Shown: positions 45,137 to 55,237 of the stretch, piece after piece | Position numbering within the stretch: the first letter of the stretch is position 1 | How the letters are laid out: each line of letters starts with the position of its first letter | NCBI RefSeq assembly: GCF_002179165.1 | Contig: NZ_NFNY01000079.1 | Location: 1 to 56,306, forward strand | Reading direction: 5' to 3' | Source of the DNA: Campylobacter jejuni | GTDB taxonomy: Bacteria; Campylobacterota; Campylobacteria; Campylobacterales; Campylobacteraceae | DNA length: 56,306 nucleotides | The notes under the pieces: model-generated | Seen by the model: only the letters and a program-made list of their open reading frames with translations | Database searches by the model: none | Told to the model about the DNA's origin: nothing | Program-made: the position numbers and the translations under genes

Positions 45137-46080
45137 TTAATCCTTATTATCTTTTATAAAATCAAATAAAGTTGGTTCTAAACTTTCTTCTTTTTGTTTT
45201 CTTCTTTTTTGACCAAAATTTGTAGTTATAACAATATCATTAGTTTTTACATTATAAACTTTTTTACTCTATATAATGTTTTAGTTTCTTCCCCATAATC
45301 ATCAAAAGTTCTACTAATTTCCAATTGACAATTAATAGTTGTTCCATTAATAAAATTATGCTCTTGCTTAATGACAGCGTTTTTAAAACCACTATCACCC
45401 ATACTAAAATCAATTTTTTCTCCATTATAAATACCTTTCCATTTATATTTACCTTCTTTTAATACAGGTGATATTATTTCAATATCAGCATCTTCAACAA
45501 TTTCTGTGTCTTTGTTCTCTTCAATAATAAAAGATTTAAATTGATTTCTTTCAACAATTAATTCATCTAAACTATCAAATTGATATCCTATTTTTTTAAT
45601 TTTTTCATAATTTTCTACTTTTTTATAAAAATTTGATAATAATCTATATATTTTATGATTTTCTTCTATTTTTTTAATATACTCATTTTGAGATTTTTTA
45701 TTTTTTAATTCTTCTTCTTTTAATTTTAAATCAAGTTCTTTCAGTTTAAACTCAAGATCTTTTAATTTCAAATCTGCATTTTGTAATCTATTTTGACCTG
45801 TTAGGTAAAAAGTTAAAATATTATTTACAGCCGGAGCAAAATAACCTAGAGTACATCCTATTAAATATATTATTATATTTTCCTTTAGTCCGCCTTCTTC
45901 TCTAGCTTGGCTTTCAAGTTTAATTTTTATATCTAAAATGTTTCCTACTTCATTAATAAAATTTAGAAAATCTTTCTCCATAGCATTGCGAACAAAAGCA
46001 TTCATTGAATGAGAGTTATCATCAAAATAATAATGAATTTGAAAATTTTGTTTTATATTTTCTAAAATTTCTTCTTTCAT
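45137..46080 (-). pseudogene. rlo-type gene between hsdS and hsdR, 3' frameshift
   Basis: The main frame (46080 down to 45247, 277 aa) has a hydrophobic segment (IIIYLIGCTLGYFAPAVNNIL), a coiled coil rich in LKLKDLEFKLKELDLKLKEE, and a C-terminal domain (KYKWKGIYNGEKIDFSMGDSG). It stops at RVKKFIM. One extra A in the A6 run near 45260 would instead continue VYNVKTNDIVITTNFGQKRRKQ to a TAA at 45137, just before hsdR. C. jejuni hsd clusters often hold such R-linked genes (rlo) of unknown role. The tail loss may be a phase state, decay or sequencing error. Confidence 0.55.
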
Positions 46081-46091
46081 CTTCCCTCCTT

Positions 46092-47339
46092 TTACAAATT
46101 AATCCTACCACAAACGGCTTGGTTTATGAGTGTGGTTTTATATTCTTTTATAAGCTCGATTTGTTTTTTGGTTTTTTCTATGATTTTATCTATTTTAGAA
46201 ATTTCAGAATCTAAAAATTGTGCGATTTGTTTTTGTTCTTTTAGAGGTGGAAGTGGGATTTTAATATCTTTTAAATTTGAAGCATAAATATGCACTATAA
46301 TTTCCCCTTTAGATTCAACACTTTTATAAAACTTAGTATACTTAGTGTTTAATGCATAGGATAAATATAAAGCATTATTTTCTTTTTGCCTAAAAATAAT
46401 CACATCACCACCAGCAAATGCCTTATCTTTTCCTAAATATACAATATTTTTGCCTATATCTTCTTTAGTTTCACCCGAACCAGCAAAAAGAATATCTCCT
46501 TTATATATTGGAATTGCACCAAGTGAAGTGCTTTTAGATATTTTAGAATCTAAAAAACTCGTGCTAATTTCATAATTCATATAAATATCTCCATAAAGAA
46601 GAGCTGAATCGCCACTTTCCACTAAATCTTGACGCGAGATATTACCACCCTTAAAAAACCTACCAAAAGTTGCAAGTCGTCTTATCTCCCAATGTTGCGG
46701 AATCTTTCCTAAATGTTCTATGCCACTATCTTTGAAAGTTACATTTTTATCAAGTCCTTTTGTGGTTGCTTCATTTATAAAGGCTTGTTTTTGTTCTTTT
46801 AAAAGGGTGATGAGTTTTTCTTTTTTCTCTATGAAATTTTTAATTTGCTCACATTTTTCATCTAAAAAATTTGCAATTTGTTCTTGTTCTTTTAATGGTG
46901 GATATAAAATAGGATTATCATTAACCTGACTAATAGTTATTTGTGGAATAGCTGTTTGAGTAAATTCAAATAAAAATTTTCGATATCCTAATAAAAAATA
47001 ATAAACATAATAAGGATTCATTTTTTTAAATTGTTTTGAAAAAATTGTAGTTTGAGTACAGGTTGATTTTTCTTTAACTATTTTAACAGCTCCTATAGAA
47101 TTTCCTCTAGCAGGTATAACGAAATCGTTAATATTTAATAGGTTAATAGGATTTTTAATCCTTCCAAAAAATTTATCATCTTCTGTAGCAGAATAAATAG
47201 GAATTCCTTCATCTTTTAAATCTTGCGCCAGAATAGTTTCTCCCATATTAGAGCGATAAAAATATTTAAATTTGGATACTTCCCAATGCTGCGGAATTTC
47301 CCCAAGCCATTCTATGCCACTATCTTTGAAATTTTTCAT
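46092..47339 (-). CDS. hsdS: HsdS, type I specificity subunit
   Basis: This 415-aa protein has two target-recognition domains (about 20-150 and 215-350), each preceded by a near-repeat (KDSGIEWLGEIPQHWE and KDSGIEHLGKIPQHWE) and followed by conserved helices (PPLKEQEQIANFLDEK and PPLKEQKQIAQFLDSE). This two-half layout sets the bipartite DNA sequence recognised by the enzyme. It overlaps hsdM by 4 bp. The repeats make recombination between halves possible. Confidence 0.92.
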   Translation of the reverse strand: MKNFKDSGIEWLGEIPQHWEVSKFKYFYRSNMGETILAQDLKDEGIPIYSATEDDKFFGRIKNPINLLNINDFVIPARGNSIGAVKIVKEKSTCTQTTIFSKQFKKMNPYYVYYFLLGYRKFLFEFTQTAIPQITISQVNDNPILYPPLKEQEQIANFLDEKCEQIKNFIEKKEKLITLLKEQKQAFINEATTKGLDKNVTFKDSGIEHLGKIPQHWEIRRLATFGRFFKGGNISRQDLVESGDSALLYGDIYMNYEISTSFLDSKISKSTSLGAIPIYKGDILFAGSGETKEDIGKNIVYLGKDKAFAGGDVIIFRQKENNALYLSYALNTKYTKFYKSVESKGEIIVHIYASNLKDIKIPLPPLKEQKQIAQFLDSEISKIDKIIEKTKKQIELIKEYKTTLINQAVCGRINL

Positions 47340-49243
47340 TGCATGATCTCTCTTAAAAGATCTTGCACTTCTTTTTCTAGCTTTTCTAATTCGCTATTTA
47401 TCTCTTCTAGTTTTCTTGGTGGTATGTAGGTATAAAAGTATTTGTTAAACAAAATTTCATAACCCACACTTGCACTTTCCCAAGCTATCCAAGAGTTTAC
47501 TACATAGGGTTTTACTTCTGTGTCGTAGTAGCTTTGCATGTCTGTTTTGAGGGGGATTTTTTCGGTGTTGTTGGTTTTGTCACTATCGATGATGAGATTT
47601 TCTTCGCTTTTTTTGAGCTTTACACCTAAAAATTTGATAAATTCTTCTCTATCTTTAAAATCTTGTGGATTTTGATCTAGCTCTTCTAATTTTTCCAAAA
47701 TTTTTTCTTTGTCTTTGAGCTTTTCAAATTTTTCATCATCTTTTAAAACTTCTATGCTTTTTGGCTTTTCTATGGTGATTTTAGTATAGCCAAAGTCTTC
47801 ATTATCCAACACTTTACAATCTTCATTTTCGCTAAAGTTTAAAAATAAATCTGTGATTTTTTCTATATACTCTTTTGTCATTTCATTTTGTTTAGAGCCT
47901 AAGGACTTTTTCATCTTAGAAAAATATTTAGTGCTTGTAGCATTTATTAGCTGAACTTTGCCTTTTTTGTGTTCTGGCTTTTTGTTGGTGATAATCCATA
48001 TGAAAGTAGGAATTCCTGTATTGTAAAACATATTTGTAGGTAGGGCGACTAGGGCTTCAAGATAGTCATTTTCTATGATATGCTTTCTTATAGCTACCAT
48101 ACCACTATCTGAGTTGAAAAGCGATGAGCCATTATGCACGCTTGCAATGCGAGAGCCTAAAGGAGTATCAAATTTCATCTTACTAAGCATATTGAGTAAA
48201 AACATCATTTGTCCATCGCTTTTGCTTGTGATACCCACACTAAACCTTGAATCACTACAAGTAGAATTTGAGCCTTTCTTTTCTACGCCTAGAATTTTTT
48301 GGTCATTTTCCCAAGACTTACCATAAGGTGGATTAGTAAGCATAAAGTCAAATTGTAAATTTTGCTGATCATTGCTTAAAGTGGAGCCAAATTTTATATG
48401 GTCTGGGTTTTCGCCCTTTATTAACATATCTGCTTTGCATATGGCGTAAGTTTCGGGGTTGATTTCTTGTCCGTAAAGATAGATATTTGCTTTAGATTTT
48501 ATCAGTCCATTGGGATCTGTGATAAATTCTTTTGATTCTGTGAGCATTCCGCCACTTCCACAAGCATTATCATAAATAAGCCATGTTCCTTGTTTAATCT
48601 GCTCTTTTACTGGTAAAAATACAAGATGAGTCATAAGTTCTATGATCTCTCTTGGGGTGAAATGTTCTCCGGCTTCTTCGTTGTTTTCTTCGTTAAATTT
48701 ACGAATGAGTTCTTCAAAGACATATCCCATGCCAAGATTGCTTAAGCCTTTATGGATAACACTTCCTTTTTCATCTAAGACATCTTCTATACCAAAATTT
48801 ACCTTATGTGAGCAAAATCTCTCTATAACGCCAAAAAGTATGTTTGATTCTTCTAAAGTATCAAGTTGGTTTTTGAATTTGAATTTTGAGATGATATCTT
48901 TGATATTTTCACTAAAACAATCAAGATAATTTTCAAAATTTATCCTTATGTTTTTTGGATCGTTTAAAAGAGTTTGTAAGTTAAACTTAGAATAATTAAA
49001 AAAGCCTAAATTATTTCCTTGTTTTTTACCTAAAAAATCTAAATTTTCCATTTCATCTTTATAAGCATTATATACCTTAATAACCTTATCTTTTGTAGGC
49101 TCTAAAACTGCATCAACTCTTCTTATAATTGTCATAGGTAAAATAACATCGCGGTATTTACCCTTAACATAAACATCACGAAGCAAATCATCTGCCACAC
49201 TCCATATAAAATTAACAATAGCTTGAAACTGATTTACGTCCAT
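47336..49243 (-). CDS. hsdM: HsdM, type I DNA adenine methylase subunit
   Basis: This 635-aa protein has an N-terminal helical domain (VNFIWSVADDLLRDVYVKGKY), the SAM-binding stretch AGEHFTPREIIELM...DNACGSGGMLTES (about 195-245) and the catalytic motif LTNPPYGKSW (about 308-317), then a C-terminal coiled coil. It makes N6-methyladenine in the site chosen by HsdS. It is the first gene of the cluster, starting 139 bp after the dnaK stop, behind the dnaK terminator. Confidence 0.94.
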   Translation of the reverse strand: MDVNQFQAIVNFIWSVADDLLRDVYVKGKYRDVILPMTIIRRVDAVLEPTKDKVIKVYNAYKDEMENLDFLGKKQGNNLGFFNYSKFNLQTLLNDPKNIRINFENYLDCFSENIKDIISKFKFKNQLDTLEESNILFGVIERFCSHKVNFGIEDVLDEKGSVIHKGLSNLGMGYVFEELIRKFNEENNEEAGEHFTPREIIELMTHLVFLPVKEQIKQGTWLIYDNACGSGGMLTESKEFITDPNGLIKSKANIYLYGQEINPETYAICKADMLIKGENPDHIKFGSTLSNDQQNLQFDFMLTNPPYGKSWENDQKILGVEKKGSNSTCSDSRFSVGITSKSDGQMMFLLNMLSKMKFDTPLGSRIASVHNGSSLFNSDSGMVAIRKHIIENDYLEALVALPTNMFYNTGIPTFIWIITNKKPEHKKGKVQLINATSTKYFSKMKKSLGSKQNEMTKEYIEKITDLFLNFSENEDCKVLDNEDFGYTKITIEKPKSIEVLKDDEKFEKLKDKEKILEKLEELDQNPQDFKDREEFIKFLGVKLKKSEENLIIDSDKTNNTEKIPLKTDMQSYYDTEVKPYVVNSWIAWESASVGYEILFNKYFYTYIPPRKLEEINSELEKLEKEVQDLLREIMQ

Positions 49244-49332
49244 GAATTTTCCTTGTATTTTATTAATAATATATTATATAAAATTGGCTCTAAAAAAGCA
49301 TTTAAAATCCAAACAGAAATAAAATAAAGTTT

Positions 49333-49364
49333 AAAAAAATCAAGCCCAAAATTTAGGCTTGATT
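49333..49364 (-). terminator. Terminator after dnaK
   Basis: On the minus strand, AATCAAGCC and GGCTTGATT form a 9-bp stem with a 9-nt loop, followed by seven T. It ends the hrcA-grpE-dnaK operon and separates it from hsdM. Confidence 0.85.
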
Positions 49365-49382
49365 AAAGGAGTTTAGAGGGTT

Positions 49383-51254
49383 TTACTCAACTTCAGCGTC
49401 GATCACATCATCGTCTTTTTTCTTTTTGTCATTAGCTGGATTTGGCTCATCTTTTTTATACATATTTTCGGCCAATTTATGAGAAACTTCGCTTAAAGTT
49501 TTCATTTTAGCTTCGATTTCTTCTTTACTTGCATTTTGATTTTTCAAAGTTTCACGCAAATCATCAAGTGCTTTTTGGATACTTTCCTTATCATCAGCAG
49601 TCACTTTTTCTCCAAGTTCATTTAGAGATTTTTCCACTTGGTGTGCTAAGCTATCGGCTGCATTTCTAGCATCGACCGCTTCTTTGCGTTTTTTATCTTC
49701 TTCTTTATGAAGTTCAGCATCTTTTACCATGTTATTGATTTCTTCTTCGCTAAGTCCGCTTGAACCTGTGATTTTAATCTCTTGTGCTTTGCCTGTGGCT
49801 TTGTCTTTTGCTGAAACGGTTAAAATACCATTAGCGTCGATGTCAAAAGTCACTTCAATTTGTGGCATTCCGCGTGGCGCTGGTGGAATTCCTTCAAGAT
49901 TGAAATTTCCTAAAGATTTATTATCACGACTAAACTCTCTTTCACCTTGTAAAACATTGATAGTCACAGCACTTTGATTGTCTTCTGCGGTTGAGAAAAC
50001 TTGCTCTTTTTTAGTTGGTATTGTTGTGCCTTTTTCGATGATTTTAGTCATCACACCGCCCAAAGTTTCAATACCTAGTGAAAGTGGAGTTACATCAAGC
50101 AAAAGCACATCTTTAACATCACCTTTTATAACCGCACCTTGAATTGCCGCACCAATAGCTACAACTTCATCTGGATTTACAGATTTATTTAAATCTTTTC
50201 CAAAAGCTTTTTTTACTTCTTCTTGCACTAAAGGCACACGAGTAGATCCACCCACCATAACGATTTCTTTTACTTCGTTTTTATCAAGTCCTGCATCTTT
50301 TACTACTTCATTAATTTTGCTAATAGTTTCAGCTACAAGCGAATCAATCATTCCTTCGAATTTAGCTCTAGTTAATTTTTTAACCAAGTGTTTTGGACCA
50401 CTTGCATCAGCTGTGATAAATGGTAAATTAATCTCTGTTTCATTGGCTGAACTTAGTTCTTTTTTAGCATTTTCTGCAGCTTCTTTTAAGCGTTGTAAAG
50501 CCATCACATCGTTTTTAAGATCAATGCCTGTTTCATCTTTAAATTCGCTTGCTAAAAAGTCAATTAATTTATTATCAAAATCATCGCCACCTAAAAACGC
50601 GTTTCCACCTGTTGCTAAAACCTCTACCACATTATCGCCAGTTTCAAGCACGGTAACATCAAAAGTTCCACCACCTAGATCATAAACCACGATTTTTTCA
50701 CTATCTTTTTTATCAAGCCCATAAGCTAAAGCCGCTGAAGTAGGCTCATTGATGATTCTTAATACATTAAGCCCTGCGATCGTTCCTGCCTCTTTTGTCG
50801 CTTTTCTTTGTGCGTCATTAAAATAAGCTGGCACAGTAATCACTGCATCAGTAACACTTTCACCTAAGAAAGCTTCAGCGTCTTCTTTTAATTTCATTAA
50901 TACTTTTGCTGAAATTTCTTGCGGAGTATAAATTTTACCTGCAATTTCAATCGCACAAGCGCCATTTCTTTCAGTGATGTGATAAGGAAGTCTTGTTTTG
51001 GCTTCTTTAGCTGCATCTTCGTTTATCATCAAACCCATAATTCTTTTAATAGAATAAATGGTTTTTTCAGGGTTGGTTACGGCTTGGCGTTTTGCACTAT
51101 CGCCTACTAAAACTTCGCCTTTATCTGTAAAAGCCACCACTGAAGGAGTTGTATTTTTTCCTTCTTTGTTTGGGATCACTTTACTCTCGCCGCGTTCATA
51201 CACAGCAACACAAGAATTGGTTGTTCCTAAATCTATACCTATAACTTTACTCAT
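49383..51254 (-). CDS. dnaK: Chaperone DnaK (Hsp70)
   Basis: This 623-aa protein has [16 protein letters not shown] at the start, [12 protein letters not shown] (about 195) and [11 protein letters not shown] (about 335) in the ATPase domain. A beta-sandwich substrate domain ([13 protein letters not shown]) and helical lid follow, ending in an acidic [10 protein letters not shown] tail. It folds and protects proteins in the cytosol with GrpE. It is preceded by grpE, 22 bp away. Confidence 0.97.
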   Translation of the reverse strand: MSKVIGIDLGTTNSCVAVYERGESKVIPNKEGKNTTPSVVAFTDKGEVLVGDSAKRQAVTNPEKTIYSIKRIMGLMINEDAAKEAKTRLPYHITERNGACAIEIAGKIYTPQEISAKVLMKLKEDAEAFLGESVTDAVITVPAYFNDAQRKATKEAGTIAGLNVLRIINEPTSAALAYGLDKKDSEKIVVYDLGGGTFDVTVLETGDNVVEVLATGGNAFLGGDDFDNKLIDFLASEFKDETGIDLKNDVMALQRLKEAAENAKKELSSANETEINLPFITADASGPKHLVKKLTRAKFEGMIDSLVAETISKINEVVKDAGLDKNEVKEIVMVGGSTRVPLVQEEVKKAFGKDLNKSVNPDEVVAIGAAIQGAVIKGDVKDVLLLDVTPLSLGIETLGGVMTKIIEKGTTIPTKKEQVFSTAEDNQSAVTINVLQGEREFSRDNKSLGNFNLEGIPPAPRGMPQIEVTFDIDANGILTVSAKDKATGKAQEIKITGSSGLSEEEINNMVKDAELHKEEDKKRKEAVDARNAADSLAHQVEKSLNELGEKVTADDKESIQKALDDLRETLKNQNASKEEIEAKMKTLSEVSHKLAENMYKKDEPNPANDKKKKDDDVIDAEVE

Positions 51255-51276
51255 TTTTTATCCTTTTATTAAATTT

Positions 51277-51792
51277 TTATTTTGCTACGCTAACTTTGGT
51301 TGGGCGGATCACGCGATCAGCTATTTTATAGCCTTTTTGAAGTACGCTAACCACTTCGCCACTTTGATGATTTTCACTCTCTACATGAAACATTGCTTCA
51401 TGTAAATTTGGATCAAACTCTTTTTCATCTGTAATAAGAGAAATTCCATGTTTTTCAAGTTTTTTAAGAAATAAATCTAAAGTATTTTGCACTCCTTCTT
51501 TAATTTTTAAACTAATCTCATCTTGGCATTCAACATTTATAGCCGCCTCTAAAGCGTCTAAAACATCAAGCAAATCTTTAGCAAAACCTTCATTTGCATA
51601 TGCCATAGCACTTAATTTTTCTTTTTCCATTCTCTTTTTGATATTTTCAAATTCAGCGTTTGCACGCATATATTTGTCTTTTAATTCGTCAAATTCTTTT
51701 TGCAATGTATTTTGCTCATCTTCTTCAATATTTTGCAAACTTTCAGAATTTTGCATATCTTCATTTTCAATTTCTTGCTTTTGTTCGCTCAC
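51277..51792 (-). CDS. grpE: Nucleotide-exchange factor GrpE
   Basis: This 171-aa protein has an acidic N-terminal tail and a coiled coil ([24 protein letters not shown], about 35-60). The C-terminal beta domain contains NLHEAMFHV (about 128-136) and [24 protein letters not shown]. It releases ADP from DnaK. It overlaps the hrcA stop by 4 bp and is co-transcribed with dnaK. Confidence 0.94.
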   Translation of the reverse strand: MSEQKQEIENEDMQNSESLQNIEEDEQNTLQKEFDELKDKYMRANAEFENIKKRMEKEKLSAMAYANEGFAKDLLDVLDALEAAINVECQDEISLKIKEGVQNTLDLFLKKLEKHGISLITDEKEFDPNLHEAMFHVESENHQSGEVVSVLQKGYKIADRVIRPTKVSVAK

Positions 51793-52580
51793 GCCGCCTC
51801 CTTTATATATTGTAATATTTTTTTATAATCCGTATAAACACTACCTGCTAAGATAATATTTACATCTTCGCCCAAAAATTTCGCATTCACCTTAAGTCCC
51901 ATAAAACCCTGTTTAAACAAGGGTTCAAATTCAAGACTATCTTTAAAATAACGATGAATTTGAGAATCTAAGAGCTTAACAAATTCATCATTTTGATAAA
52001 TTTGATAAGCCCTTTCTTCATTACTTCTATAATAAATCAAATTTTGCCTTAAACTTGCTATCTTTTCCACAAGCTCCATAAAATGTACCTTAAAAGCTAT
52101 ATTTTCTATACTAAAAAGATCAAGTCCTACAAGACTTTGCAAAAAGCTCCAAGCTTCTTTTTTGTATTTTAAAACAAGTTCTTCGTTTTCAAAATCAAGC
52201 ACTATAAATTTAGCATTAAGCTCAAGTACTTCTTTTAACACCAAACTTCTACCCCCATAAACAAGACAATAAATTTCAAATTCCTTACTAAGTTCCTTCA
52301 AAAAACTTTCGCTTCCTATTTCTATGTCTTTGTTTTGTTCTTTTTTCCAAAAACTTTGCCAATAATTTTGCATAGTTAAAATTGTAGGAATTCTACCACT
52401 GCTTATATGAAGTTGAGTTATTAAACCCTCGTCACTAAGTCTTTTAAGATAGACACGGATGGTTGAAGCTGGGATACAAAGATTTAAATTAAGCTCATTT
52501 GAACCAATAGGCACATTATCCAAAAGATAAGTTTGAATAATAGAATCTAAAATCAAATCCTTTTTATCTTGTCTCTTCAC
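51789..52580 (-). CDS. hrcA: Heat-shock repressor HrcA
   Basis: This 263-aa protein has an N-terminal winged-helix domain ([22 protein letters not shown], then [30 protein letters not shown]) and a GAF-like/dimerisation C-terminal part. It binds CIRCE operators to repress heat-shock genes. It begins with GTG at 52580 with AAGGA upstream. It is shorter than typical HrcA of about 340 aa, which is normal for epsilon-proteobacteria as far as I recall. Confidence 0.92.
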   Translation of the reverse strand: MKRQDKKDLILDSIIQTYLLDNVPIGSNELNLNLCIPASTIRVYLKRLSDEGLITQLHISSGRIPTILTMQNYWQSFWKKEQNKDIEIGSESFLKELSKEFEIYCLVYGGRSLVLKEVLELNAKFIVLDFENEELVLKYKKEAWSFLQSLVGLDLFSIENIAFKVHFMELVEKIASLRQNLIYYRSNEERAYQIYQNDEFVKLLDSQIHRYFKDSLEFEPLFKQGFMGLKVNAKFLGEDVNIILAGSVYTDYKKILQYIKEAA

Positions 52581-52596
52581 AACACTTCCTTAAAAA

Positions 52597-52622
52597 TTAG
52601 CACTCTCTTTTTTGATTGCTAA
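52597..52622 (-). promoter_or_regulatory. CIRCE-like operator of the hrcA operon
   Basis: TTAGCACTC (52597-52605) and GATTGCTAA (52614-52622) are inverted arms, one arm perfect and one with a single mismatch. The spacer is 8 nt rather than the usual 9. It lies between the -10 box and the hrcA start, so HrcA would autoregulate. Confidence 0.7.
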
Positions 52623-52626
52623 GTAT

Positions 52627-52656
52627 ATTATACAACATTGAGTGTTATTTTGTCAA
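52627..52656 (-). promoter_or_regulatory. Sigma-70 type promoter of hrcA-grpE-dnaK
   Basis: On the minus strand TTGACA (52651-52656), an 18-bp spacer and TATAAT (52627-52632) match the consensus exactly. Transcription would begin inside the CIRCE-like operator. The remaining gap to about 52834 is A+T-rich and shows no gene. Confidence 0.8.
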
Positions 52657-52834
52657 GTATAAATATAAAAAAATATACTTAATTTAATTTAGTCTATATG
52701 ACTAAAGTTTTATTAGTTACTTTTTTATAAGGATAGGATATATTTCAAGATTGGTAAACAAGGTGATAATTAGATAAGAAATTTTAAATAGACTCGATAA
52801 TTTAACTTTTTTTTAAAAGCACAAGATAGTATAA

Positions 52835-52870
52835 ACAAAAAACCAAAGAAGCCTTTACAAGCTCTTTGGC
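52835..52870 (-). terminator. Terminator after cfrA
   Basis: On the minus strand CCAAAGAGC and GC-T-TCTTTGG form a stem with one bulged base, followed by six T. It lies 15 bp beyond the cfrA stop. Confidence 0.8.
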
Positions 52871-52884
52871 TTTTCTATCAAAGC

Positions 52885-54969
52885 TTAAAAACTGCCATTA
52901 ATGGAAATATATATTCTTCTTCCTTCTTCTATGCGATTGTAAGTATTTACCCAAGTAGCAGCACCGCTATTTTGATAAGATTCCCAACCATCTGTAAAAC
53001 TTTTGTTAAAAAGATTATAAATAGCTGCGTTGATACTCCATTGCTTATTGATATCATAACGCACACCCATAGAAGCTAAAAAGATATCCTTATAATATTC
53101 TCTATTGATATTAGTATCACCCATATAGCGATCTATTTGCCATTCGCCTTTTATCCAAGGGGTAATTTTATTATAGAAGCTGTATTCAGTTTTCAACATA
53201 ATATTATGTTTTAAACTATCCTGCTCAGGTTTACCTATCACACTTTTATCTTGTGCTTCTTTAACCTCACTATCAAGATAAGTATAAGCAAAATTTACAT
53301 TTAAATTATCAAGAGGGCTTATCCCTGCTCCAAGCTCTATGCCTTTGTATTCGACCTTGCCATGGTTGATTGCTTTAAAACATCTATTAGCACTACACAT
53401 ACCAACACCTGGGATCATATTATTATATCTTTGGGTTGAAATTTTATCTTTAAAATTTGTTAAAAAACCTGTCGCAGAAACATAAAACAAATTATTATTG
53501 TAAATAGCTGCTATTTCATAATTTAAAGATGTCTCTTCTTTTAAATCAGGATTTCCATATATAGGAAATCTACCTTGACCACTATAATTATAAGCTCCAT
53601 TTATCAAACGATTTGCATAAGGAGTCCTAAAACCCGTAGATACACCGCCTTTTAAAGTAAGTTCATCAGTAGGATTATAAACCAGATAAGCTCTTGGCGA
53701 AATATTATTTCCAAAAATTTCATGATGATTGTATCTTGCTCCAAAAGTCAATCTTAAGTTATCTTTTATACTATACTCATCCTCTGCAAATATTGCCAAT
53801 AAATACTGATCAAAATTGGTCGGATTGGCTATTTTATCTTGCATTTTTTCAAGCCTATATTCACCGCCTGCACTCAAAATATGATTCTGTCCCAAAGGAA
53901 TGACAGATTTTGTATCCAAGATAATATCTTCTGCAACTATATCTCTATTTTCTCCCAAAAATGGCTGTGTAGCTTGTCCTACGACTTCACGACCATTATT
54001 GCTTACTCTATTGTATTGCAAAGCAGAAGTAATAGAAAAATTTTCATAAATACCTTCATGACTTAAGTAAGTCACAAATTTATCAACTTCCATAATATCC
54101 GCATAGCCACCCGTTAAACTGTCTGGTGTACTACCTGGTCTTGTGATGGTTCCTAACTGACCTTGTTTATTGTCGTAATGATTTCTTGAAAAATCTATAT
54201 CGAATATAAAAGTATTATAATCATTAGCTAAATAACTAACTCTTGTTCCTATGTTAAAATTATTTGCCTTTGTAGGACTTTGAGCTTGATCCCCTTGAAC
54301 TCTTTGCCCGCTTCCATTTGTAAATTCAACATTAGATTGCTGTCTATAAAATTCTCTAAAACGAAGTGTTAGATCTAATTTATCATTCATTAAAGGGCCG
54401 CTAGAATAAATACTTGTTCCGTAAGTATTGCCCCAATCTTTATTTTCATTTAAAAGAGCATCCAGGCTTACAGAAGTTTCCCATTTATCACTCACTTTTT
54501 TAGTAATGATATTTACCACACCACCTAAGGCTTCAGAGCCATATAAAGTACTCATAGGACCTTTTATAACTTCTATTCTTTCTATGCTAGAAATTGGAGG
54601 TAATAAAGAATTTGAAATTTCATTAAAGCCATTAGGACCAACTTCCCCGCCAATACCCTGACGGCGTCCATCAATCAAAATCAAAGTATATCCCGTAATA
54701 CCTCTCATGGTAATATTATAAGAACCTGTTTTTCCCTTGCTAGCATATAAATCAACACCTGGAATGTCTGCAATAGCTTCTGCAATATCTCTATAAGGCT
54801 TACTTTGCAATTCTTTTTTAGTAATAACATTGATGGTAGCAGGAGCTTCTTTAATATCTTGAGCAAACCCAGAAGCACTAACGATCGAACTGTCTAGCTC
54901 TACATTTTGCGATATAGCATTAGAAGTCAAGAGGCCAATAGCACAAACTGATAGATATAATTTATTCAT
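52885..54969 (-). CDS. cfrA: TonB-dependent ferric siderophore receptor CfrA
   Basis: This 694-aa precursor has a signal peptide (MNKLYLSVCAIGLLTSNAIS) and a TonB box-like stretch (ELDSSIVSASG). A plug domain (about 40-150; PATINVITKKELQSKPYRDIA, IEVIKGPMSTLYGSEALGGVVNIITKK) is followed by a 22-strand barrel ending in an aromatic residue (YISINGSF). CfrA takes up ferric enterobactin across the outer membrane, powered by TonB. It is divergent from tonB, with Fur-box-like repeats between. Confidence 0.93.
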   Translation of the reverse strand: MNKLYLSVCAIGLLTSNAISQNVELDSSIVSASGFAQDIKEAPATINVITKKELQSKPYRDIAEAIADIPGVDLYASKGKTGSYNITMRGITGYTLILIDGRRQGIGGEVGPNGFNEISNSLLPPISSIERIEVIKGPMSTLYGSEALGGVVNIITKKVSDKWETSVSLDALLNENKDWGNTYGTSIYSSGPLMNDKLDLTLRFREFYRQQSNVEFTNGSGQRVQGDQAQSPTKANNFNIGTRVSYLANDYNTFIFDIDFSRNHYDNKQGQLGTITRPGSTPDSLTGGYADIMEVDKFVTYLSHEGIYENFSITSALQYNRVSNNGREVVGQATQPFLGENRDIVAEDIILDTKSVIPLGQNHILSAGGEYRLEKMQDKIANPTNFDQYLLAIFAEDEYSIKDNLRLTFGARYNHHEIFGNNISPRAYLVYNPTDELTLKGGVSTGFRTPYANRLINGAYNYSGQGRFPIYGNPDLKEETSLNYEIAAIYNNNLFYVSATGFLTNFKDKISTQRYNNMIPGVGMCSANRCFKAINHGKVEYKGIELGAGISPLDNLNVNFAYTYLDSEVKEAQDKSVIGKPEQDSLKHNIMLKTEYSFYNKITPWIKGEWQIDRYMGDTNINREYYKDIFLASMGVRYDINKQWSINAAIYNLFNKSFTDGWESYQNSGAATWVNTYNRIEEGRRIYISINGSF

Positions 54970-55011
54970 TTTTCTCCTTTTGTTAAATATTGATTAAAAA
55001 CCAGAATATTA

Positions 55012-55073
55012 TGATAATAATTATTAATTTAATATAAATTTTGTATCAATTGTGATAATTAATATTAATTATA
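55012..55073. promoter_or_regulatory. Two Fur-box-like repeats between cfrA and tonB
   Basis: TGATAATAATTATTA (55012-55026) and TGATAATTAATATTA (55053-55067, extending to 55073) resemble the Fur consensus TGATAAT-n-ATTATCA. A TATAAT at 55091-55096 on the plus strand, preceded by TTTTTCTTGC, is the likely tonB -10. Both divergent genes would be repressed by iron-loaded Fur; the protein-binding claim is inferred. Confidence 0.55.
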
Positions 55074-55237
55074 AATTTATTTTTTCTTGCTATAATTCTT
55101 GAAAAATAAGCTTTTTAAAGAAATAAATAGAAAAATAAAAATACTTATATAGAGTATATTTTGGGTATTTTATTGCTATTTTCTCTATAGTTTTTATTAA
55201 ACAAAAAATAGAAATTAAAATCATAAATGGAGTAAAA

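Noticed and set aside
50317..50685. 122-codon plus-strand frame antisense to dnaK
   Set aside because: Ser/Leu-rich shadow of a highly conserved gene.
52641..52650. Second CIRCE arm (GAGTGTTAT-like) in the hrcA promoter spacer
   Set aside because: It has no matching partner at operator spacing; the 52597-52622 pair is the better operator.
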